Assembly (NCBI RefSeq): GCF_009905255.1
Contig: NZ_CP047602.1
Location: forward strand, 1,178,001 to 1,242,000
DNA: 64,000 nt
From: Thermoanaerobacterium aotearoense
GTDB taxonomy: Bacteria; Bacillota; Thermoanaerobacteria; Thermoanaerobacterales; Thermoanaerobacteraceae
Reading direction: 5' to 3'
A program made the translations under genes and the position numbers. The notes under the pieces were generated by a model. It worked only from the letters and a program-made list of their open reading frames with translations, did no database searches and was not told the DNA's origin. Below are positions 59,706 to 64,000 of this stretch, one piece after another. Within the stretch, counting starts at the first letter, position 1; each line of letters opens with the position of its first letter.

Positions 59706-61853
59706 ATGAATTTTAAAGATAAATTGTTAGAGCTTTTTAATGACGAAAATTATAAGCCTTCGAGAATTGAAAATATTTTAAAAATGCTTGATGTGGATTA
59801 CAGTCAAAAAGGAATTGTTGAAGATCTACTAAAAGATTTGGAGAAAGATGGGACAATATATAAGACAAAAAATGAGAAATATGCTTTATCAGAAAGACTT
59901 GATATAATAAAAGGGAAAATAGATGCCACATCAAGGGGTTTTGCTTTTTTGATACCAGAAAATGAAAACATTAAGGATATATTTATTTCTAAAGACAATT
60001 TAAACAGTGCAATGCAGAATGATATTGTATTAGTTCGGGCGACAAAAAAAGTTGAAGGCAAAAAGTGGGAAGGCGAAGTCGTGAAAATACTCAAGAGGGC
60101 TAATGCTACCATTGTTGGTACCTTTGAGAAAAGTCGCAATTTTGGCTTTGTAATTCCCTATGATAGAAGTATTACGCAAGATGTATTTATTTCAAAATCT
60201 GATACCATGAATGCCGAAGATGGCATGAAGGTGGTAGTTAAGATAACTAAGTGGCCAGAAAAGAGGAGAAGTCCTGAAGGTAAAATAGTTGAGATTTTAG
60301 GCAAGAAAGATGATCCTGGAGTAGATGTACTATCAGTGATTCGTTCATACAACATACCTGAAGAATTTCCAAAGAAAGTCATAAAAGAGGCAGAAAACAT
60401 ACAAGAGAAAATATCAAGTGATGAGATATCAGGAAGGACAGATTTGCGCCACTTAAATATTGTCACGATAGACGGAGAAGATGCGAAAGATCTTGATGAT
60501 GCTGTAGCAGTAGAGAAGCTTGATAGTGGTGACTATATACTTTATGTCAGCATTGCAGATGTCAGTCACTACGTTAAAGAGGGTTCGGAGCTTGATAAGG
60601 AAGCTTTAAATAGAGGTTGCAGCGTGTACTTTATAGATAGAGTCATACCAATGTTGCCGCACAGGTTGTCAAACGGGATCTGTAGCCTTAATCCGTCTGA
60701 GGACAGATTGACACTTACGGTAAAGATGAAGATAGACAGGAATGGTAATGTTGTAGATCACGATATATTTGAAAGCGTAATACGCAGCAAAGAAAGAATG
60801 ACATATACTAATGTGCACAAAATTTTGGAGGAAAGTGACAAAGAATTAAAAGAAAGATATAAAGATTTAATAGAAGATTTTAATAATATGAAGGATTTGG
60901 CAAAGATTTTGTTAGAAAGAAGAAAAAGACGTGGCAGCGTAGACTTTGATTTTGAAGAAGCAAAAATAATTGTAGACGAGAAAGGGAAGCCGGTTGATAT
61001 TGTAAAAGTCGAAAGAAATATAGCCCATAGGATTATTGAAGAATTTATGCTTGTTGCAAATGAGACAGTTGCAGAACACATGCACTGGATCAACGTGCCG
61101 TTTGTATACAGAGTTCATGAGCATCCGGACATGGAGAAGCTGATGGCATTTAATAAATTTATACACAATTTAGGTTATCACATAAAAGGGATTGGAGGAG
61201 ATGAAATACATCCGAAAGCATTGCAGGAGCTTATAAAGCAAGTGAGGGGCAAAAATGAACAGAGAGTCGTGGAGACGCTTTTACTAAGGTCTTTAAAGAG
61301 GGCCAGATATAGTCCAGAGGATTTAGGACATTATGCTTTGGCGACACAGTATTATACACATTTTACATCGCCTATAAGGAGATATCCCGATCTTATAATC
61401 CATAGGATTATAAAAGAAAATATCCATGGTAAATTGAATGAGAAGCGGCAGGAACATTACAATAAAATATTAAATGACATTTCATTAAAAGCTTCGGAAA
61501 GGGAAAGAGCGGCTGATTCGGCGGAGAAGGAAATAGAAGATTTGAAGAAAGTAGAATACATGAAAGAGAGAATCGGGAATATCTATAAAGCTATAATCGC
61601 CAACGTTACGAATTACGGCTTTTTTGTAGAGTTAGACAACACAGTAGAAGGATTAGTCGATATTGACACTCTTGATGATGACTATTACCATTATGATGAT
61701 GAAACATACACGTTAGTTGGCGAAAGAACTAATAGAAGATTTTCTATAGGAGATGTTGTATATGTAAAAGTAGTAGGTGCCAACGTGGATAGGAGGGAAA
61801 TAGATTTTGTCTTGGCTTCACCAGAGGAAATCCGCAATATCGAAGGTGCTTGA
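59706..61853 (+). CDS. rnr: Ribonuclease R
   Basis: A 715-residue 3'-5' exoribonuclease of the RNB family that degrades structured RNA. N-terminal helix-turn-helix, two cold-shock domains, RNB core with DGEDAKDLDDAVAVE (metal aspartates) and HFTSPIRRYPDLIIHR, then the C-terminal S1 domain (about 635-705). ATG 59706. Overlapping TATAAT boxes at 59622 and 59628 mark a likely promoter. It precedes smpB and ssrA, whose products recruit RNase R to non-stop mRNA. Confidence 0.95.
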   Translation: MNFKDKLLELFNDENYKPSRIENILKMLDVDYSQKGIVEDLLKDLEKDGTIYKTKNEKYALSERLDIIKGKIDATSRGFAFLIPENENIKDIFISKDNLNSAMQNDIVLVRATKKVEGKKWEGEVVKILKRANATIVGTFEKSRNFGFVIPYDRSITQDVFISKSDTMNAEDGMKVVVKITKWPEKRRSPEGKIVEILGKKDDPGVDVLSVIRSYNIPEEFPKKVIKEAENIQEKISSDEISGRTDLRHLNIVTIDGEDAKDLDDAVAVEKLDSGDYILYVSIADVSHYVKEGSELDKEALNRGCSVYFIDRVIPMLPHRLSNGICSLNPSEDRLTLTVKMKIDRNGNVVDHDIFESVIRSKERMTYTNVHKILEESDKELKERYKDLIEDFNNMKDLAKILLERRKRRGSVDFDFEEAKIIVDEKGKPVDIVKVERNIAHRIIEEFMLVANETVAEHMHWINVPFVYRVHEHPDMEKLMAFNKFIHNLGYHIKGIGGDEIHPKALQELIKQVRGKNEQRVVETLLLRSLKRARYSPEDLGHYALATQYYTHFTSPIRRYPDLIIHRIIKENIHGKLNEKRQEHYNKILNDISLKASERERAADSAEKEIEDLKKVEYMKERIGNIYKAIIANVTNYGFFVELDNTVEGLVDIDTLDDDYYHYDDETYTLVGERTNRRFSIGDVVYVKVVGANVDRREIDFVLASPEEIRNIEGA

Positions 61854-61877
61854 CATGTGAATTTAATGTGCTATAAT
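61850..61877 (+). promoter_or_regulatory. Promoter of smpB-ssrA
   Basis: TTGACA (61850-61855), 16-base spacer, TATAAT (61872-61877) with an extended TG at 61869-61870. The -35 box overlaps the rnr stop codon. Confidence 0.82.
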
Positions 61878-61940
61878 AATTAAGCGCAGACCCATGTGCT
61901 GTGAGGGAACAATGTATTTTACAGAAAAGGTGTTTTTCTT

Positions 61941-62408
61941 ATGAGTAGTGAAAATATAAAGGTGCTTGCACAAAACAAAAAAGCCAGTCACGACTTCTTT
62001 ATAGATGAAGTTTATGAAGCGGGCATTGTGCTTTTTGGTACAGAAGTCAAATCTGTACGGATGGGCAAAGTGAATTTGAAGGACAGTTTTGCACGTATAG
62101 AAAACAATGAGGTTTTCCTATACAATATGCATATAAGCCCATACGAAAAAGGCAATATCTTCAACAAAGATCCGCTTAGAACGAGGAAATTGCTTCTTAA
62201 CAGAAGAGAGATTAATAAACTGACTGGTTATGTTACTCAAAAAGGATATACATTAGTTCCTTTAAGAGTTTATCTTAAGCATGGGCTTGTAAAAGTGGAA
62301 TTAGCAGTTGCCAGAGGCAAAAAATTGTATGATAAACGTGAAGATATGGCGAAAAGAGACGCTAAGAGGGAGATAGAAAGGCATTTTAAAGAAAGCCAGC
62401 ATATATGA
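61941..62408 (+). CDS. smpB: SsrA-binding protein SmpB
   Basis: A 155-residue tmRNA-binding protein essential for trans-translation. Typical [32 protein letters not shown] start and the basic C-terminal tail [20 protein letters not shown] are present. ATG 61941 follows AAAGGTG. ssrA begins 5 bases after its stop, so the two are very probably cotranscribed. Confidence 0.97.
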   Translation: MSSENIKVLAQNKKASHDFFIDEVYEAGIVLFGTEVKSVRMGKVNLKDSFARIENNEVFLYNMHISPYEKGNIFNKDPLRTRKLLLNRREINKLTGYVTQKGYTLVPLRVYLKHGLVKVELAVARGKKLYDKREDMAKRDAKREIERHFKESQHI

Positions 62409-62413
62409 TATAC

Positions 62414-62763
62414 GGGGGTGTACTGGTTTCGACGGGGGTAGTTGAGGTAAAAGTAGCGAGCCGAGGTTCCATCTGCTCGTAAAACGGTGGACTTAAATAT
62501 AAACGCAAACGATAATTTAGCTTACGCTGCTTAATTACAAGCAGCCGTTCAACCTTTGATTCCCACATCAAAGGATTGGGCGTCGATTTAGTGGGGAACT
62601 GATTTATCAAAGCTTTGAGATAAATCGGATTTTATGAAGCTACCAAAGCAGTTATCCTGTCACTGGGAGAGCTGCAGAGGGAATGTCAAAACAGTGACTG
62701 CGCTCGGAGAAGCTTTTACTGTGACACCTTCGGACCGGGGTTCGACTCCCCGCACCTCCACCA
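62414..62763 (+). ncRNA. ssrA: Transfer-messenger RNA (tmRNA)
   Basis: A 350-base one-piece tmRNA. The 5' end GGGGGTG (62414-62420) pairs with CACCTCC (62753-62759), followed by A and an encoded CCA. The tRNA-like T arm has GGTTCGACTCC. The tag frame runs from GCA 62505 to TAA 62532-62534 and encodes (A)ANDNLAYAA. It rescues stalled ribosomes with SmpB. No separate promoter fits in the 5-base gap after smpB, so its 5' end must arise by processing. Confidence 0.96.
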
Positions 62764-62772
62764 TACATATTC

Positions 62773-62845
<73 letters not shown>

Positions 62846-62852
62846 TATTTAA

Positions 62853-62882
62853 AAAAAGCCTTGAGAATGAGGCTTTTTATTA
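62853..62882 (+). terminator. Terminator of the smpB-ssrA-tRNA-Ala transcript
   Basis: AAAAAGCCT (62853-62861) and AGGCTTTTT (62870-62878), 8-base loop, T-rich tail. Confidence 0.88.
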
Positions 62883-62940
62883 TTTTTATTATCCTTATTG
62901 ATTATCCTTATTGATTTGAAATTTAAACTAATATTATATA

Positions 62941-62976
62941 AAAAACTATTGAGGTAAAACCCCAATAGTTTTTTTA
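62941..62976 (-). terminator. Terminator of the glutamine synthetase gene
   Basis: AAAAACTATTG (62941-62951) and CAATAGTTTTT (62963-62973) with inner GG/CC pairing. Read on the minus strand it ends in a T run, 12 bases after the glutamine synthetase stop. Confidence 0.8.
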
Positions 62977-62984
62977 TATGGTGA

Positions 62985-64000
62985 TTATACGTAGAAAAGC
63001 ATGTCGGCATATGTTGGAAGTGGCCAAATATCAGCGTCAACTAATGTTTCTAATTTGTCGCCTATTTCTCTAAGCTCTCCCATTTTTACAAATACTTCAT
63101 CTCTATAATATTTAGCTAAAGCAAAAGAATCTCCTTCAATATTTGATGCATTGTTTAAAGCCTTTTCAAGATTGTCGGTTCTCCTCTTAAATTCGGCTGT
63201 CAATGAAGAAACTTCCTTCAATAAATCGGCTTGCGCCTCAATCGAAGCATCTAATCCAGTTTCTTTTACTGCATTTATGGAGTCTGCGACATTTTTAATG
63301 AATTTTAAGACCGCTGGAAGGATTTGCTTTTTAGCCATGTCAAGCATTGTCAAAGCTTCTATGTTTATAGTCTTTGAGTAGTTTTCAAGCATTATTTCAT
63401 AGCGAGCTTCTAATTCTATCTTGCTTAATACGCCGTGTTTTTCCATGACCTTCACATTTTTGTCTTTTAAAAGGGCAGGAATAGCATCGACTGTTGAAGC
63501 TATATTTGGAAGCCCTCTTTTCTCAGCTTCTTTTACCCATTCTTCTGAATATCCGTTTCCGTTGAAGATAACTCTTTTATGATTTATTACGATCTCTTTT
63601 AATATTTTTTGGACTTCTTCATCAAAGTTATCAGCTTTTTCAAGTCTATCTGCAATTTCTGATAAAACTTCTGCCACAATCGTATTTAAGATGTAATTTG
63701 CAGTTGCTACTGATGATGAAGAACCTACCATTCTGAATTCGAATTTGTTTCCTGTAAATGCAAAAGGTGATGTTCTGTTTCTGTCAGTAGAATCTTTGTA
63801 AAGCGTAGGAAGCGTTGTTACGCCGATTTTTAATTCTCCACCTTGCTTTGAGTTTGTAGCACCGCCAGTTTCGCCTATTTGTTCCAAGATATCAGTTAAT
63901 TGATCGCCTAAGAAGATCGAGATTATTGCTGGTGGAGCTTCATTTGCACCAAGCCTGTGATCATTTCCAGGTGTTGCACATGATACTCTTAATAAATCAG
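62985..64000 (-). CDS. glnN: Glutamine synthetase type III, C-terminal part (runs off the window)
   Basis: The minus-strand frame is open from the right edge to its stop at 62985-62987, about 338 residues of a protein usually near 700. It begins with VSCATPGNDHRLGANEAPPAI, a GSIII-specific block, and continues TSPFAFTGNKFEFRMVGSS (glutamate and ATP site region). A long helical GSIII C-terminal domain follows and the end is LPTYADMLFYV. It makes glutamine from glutamate and ammonia. The true start lies beyond base 64000. Confidence 0.93.
   Translation of the reverse strand, partial: DLLRVSCATPGNDHRLGANEAPPAIISIFLGDQLTDILEQIGETGGATNSKQGGELKIGVTTLPTLYKDSTDRNRTSPFAFTGNKFEFRMVGSSSSVATANYILNTIVAEVLSEIADRLEKADNFDEEVQKILKEIVINHKRVIFNGNGYSEEWVKEAEKRGLPNIASTVDAIPALLKDKNVKVMEKHGVLSKIELEARYEIMLENYSKTINIEALTMLDMAKKQILPAVLKFIKNVADSINAVKETGLDASIEAQADLLKEVSSLTAEFKRRTDNLEKALNNASNIEGDSFALAKYYRDEVFVKMGELREIGDKLETLVDADIWPLPTYADMLFYV

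Overview
The window is chromosomal DNA from a low-GC, spore-forming anaerobic Firmicute. A thermophilic Thermoanaerobacterium/Thermoanaerobacter-type organism fits best. Reasons: spore genes (gpr, spoIIP, cwlD, yqfC, yqfD, a Spo0E-like protein), anaerobic redox genes (AdhA-type Fe-alcohol dehydrogenase, electron-bifurcating NfnAB, a 2[4Fe-4S] ferredoxin), pyruvate phosphate dikinase, and an AdhA sequence that I recognise as very close to the Thermoanaerobacter enzyme. The genus is inferred from memory of protein sequences; no search was run.

Layout. 0-4 kb: a glycerol-3-phosphate module (GlpP antiterminator plus an ABC importer without its ATPase) behind a leader hairpin. 4-10.5 kb: adhA with a candidate Rex operator, nfnAB, two minus-strand tRNAs (Glu, Gln), ferredoxin, an IlvE-type transaminase and the editing protein AlaX. 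10.5-16 kb: two small proteins (one Spo0E-like), a yybP-ykoY (Mn2+) riboswitch driving a P-type cation ATPase, then a divergent MarR/ABC exporter operon. 16-25 kb: ECF S component, HAD and MBL hydrolases, comEC-holA, rpsT, and sporulation genes gpr, spoIIP and cwlD. 25-32 kb: an unusual alkaline-phosphatase-superfamily-like membrane protein with a glycosyltransferase and a small membrane protein, then lepA and hemW. 32-40 kb: the CIRCE-controlled hrcA-grpE-dnaK-dnaJ-prmA-rsmE heat-shock operon, then mtaB-hinT. 40-49.6 kb: rpsU-yqeY, then the long yqfC-yqfD-phoH-pgpH-ybeY-dgkA/PAP2-era-deoC-recO run behind a SigE-like promoter. 49.7-54.8 kb: glyQS and the ppdK regulator/ppdK pair. 59.7-64 kb: rnr-smpB-ssrA (tmRNA)-tRNA-Ala, then the 3' part of a type III glutamine synthetase.

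Most of the window is ordinary core genome. The exception is about 54.8-59.6 kb, inserted between ppdK and rnr. It is visibly AT-richer and holds no housekeeping gene: a PepSY-like anchored protein, a GAF-LuxR regulator of unusual architecture, a secreted protein with a cysteine-free hydrophobic C-terminal tail, a multi-pass M48-type zinc protease, a SpoIIM/DUF95-like membrane protein and a further four-helix membrane protein. The last four are tightly packed and partly overlapping. I propose this is an undescribed regulated secreted-peptide (bacteriocin or signal) production and self-protection cassette.

Regulatory elements seen directly: perfect CIRCE, Mn2+ riboswitch with overlapping terminator, near-consensus Rex site, MarR-type operator dyad over its own promoter, GlpP-type leader terminator, a SigE-like promoter, and many intrinsic terminators shared by convergent genes.
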